DNA of 64,000 nucleotides from a bacterium. GTDB lineage: Bacteria; Actinomycetota; Acidimicrobiia; Spongiisociales; Spongiisociaceae. Both the position numbers and the translations under genes were made by a program. The notes below the pieces were generated by a model. That model did no database searches. It saw only the letters and a list, made by a program, of their open reading frames with translations, and was not told where the DNA came from. The DNA lies in contig JAPPFW010000009.1 in NCBI GenBank assembly GCA_028821575.1, positions 18,169 through 82,168 of the forward strand, read 5' to 3'. How positions within the stretch are numbered: position 1 is the first letter of the stretch; every line of letters begins with the position of its first letter. Below are positions 63,900 through 64,000 of the stretch, piece by piece.

Positions 63900-63940
63900 A
63901 GGGTCAGGTCCAAGGTGCCAGGTGCGAGTAGGTGCTAGTT
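63878..63940. repeat. Heptad repeat overlapping the 3' end of the YceI gene
   Basis: GTTGGTG GCAGTGG TGGGTTA GAGGGTC AGGTCCA AGGTGCC AGGTGCG AGTAGGT GCTAGTT. Confidence 0.65.
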
Positions 63941-64000
63941 AGACACACTCATACTGGAATTGCCCCGTTTGGTGGGGGGTCGCTGCGACGATCGGGGTGG

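Overview
This 64 kb GC-rich window looks like a free-living or symbiotic actinobacterium (Acidimicrobiia-like by gene order and Thr/Pro-rich secreted linkers; taxonomy is inference). It is mostly a conserved housekeeping block: a branched-chain amino-acid (Liv) ABC operon, a tRNA cluster, tig-clpP-clpX-valS-folC-ndk-mreBCD-PBP2-rodA-rne/rng-rplU-rpmA-obgE-proB, Trk K+ uptake, nadD-rsfS-tRNA-Ala, leuS, an ABC-2 exporter, comEA-comEC-SDR-holA-rpsT-hrcA-dnaJ-phoH-HD hydrolase-ybeY-CNNM/CBS-era-recO-uppS-glyS and a YceI-like protein. No rRNA, CRISPR array or obvious defence island is visible. The most unusual signals are non-coding. (1) At least eight intergenic sites carry a strict 7-bp-period repeat family (units like GTGGCTA / GTGGTCA / GTGTTAG and their complements). 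Several form inverted heptad arrays at gene 3' ends, where they supply the TAG stop codon and the last codons of neighbouring genes. (2) A diverged ~260 bp non-coding element occurs twice in opposite orientation, in the long leaders of ndk and nadD. Other points of interest: a LivM-LivF fusion, a degraded ISL3-type transposase, a large non-canonical insertion before the KMSKS motif of LeuRS, a Thr/Pro-rich plus Cna-B-like insertion in the extracellular part of the 7TM-HD hydrolase, a long structured RNase E/G leader, and an orphan lipoprotein. All calls come from reading the sequence and supplied translations by eye; no searches were run.
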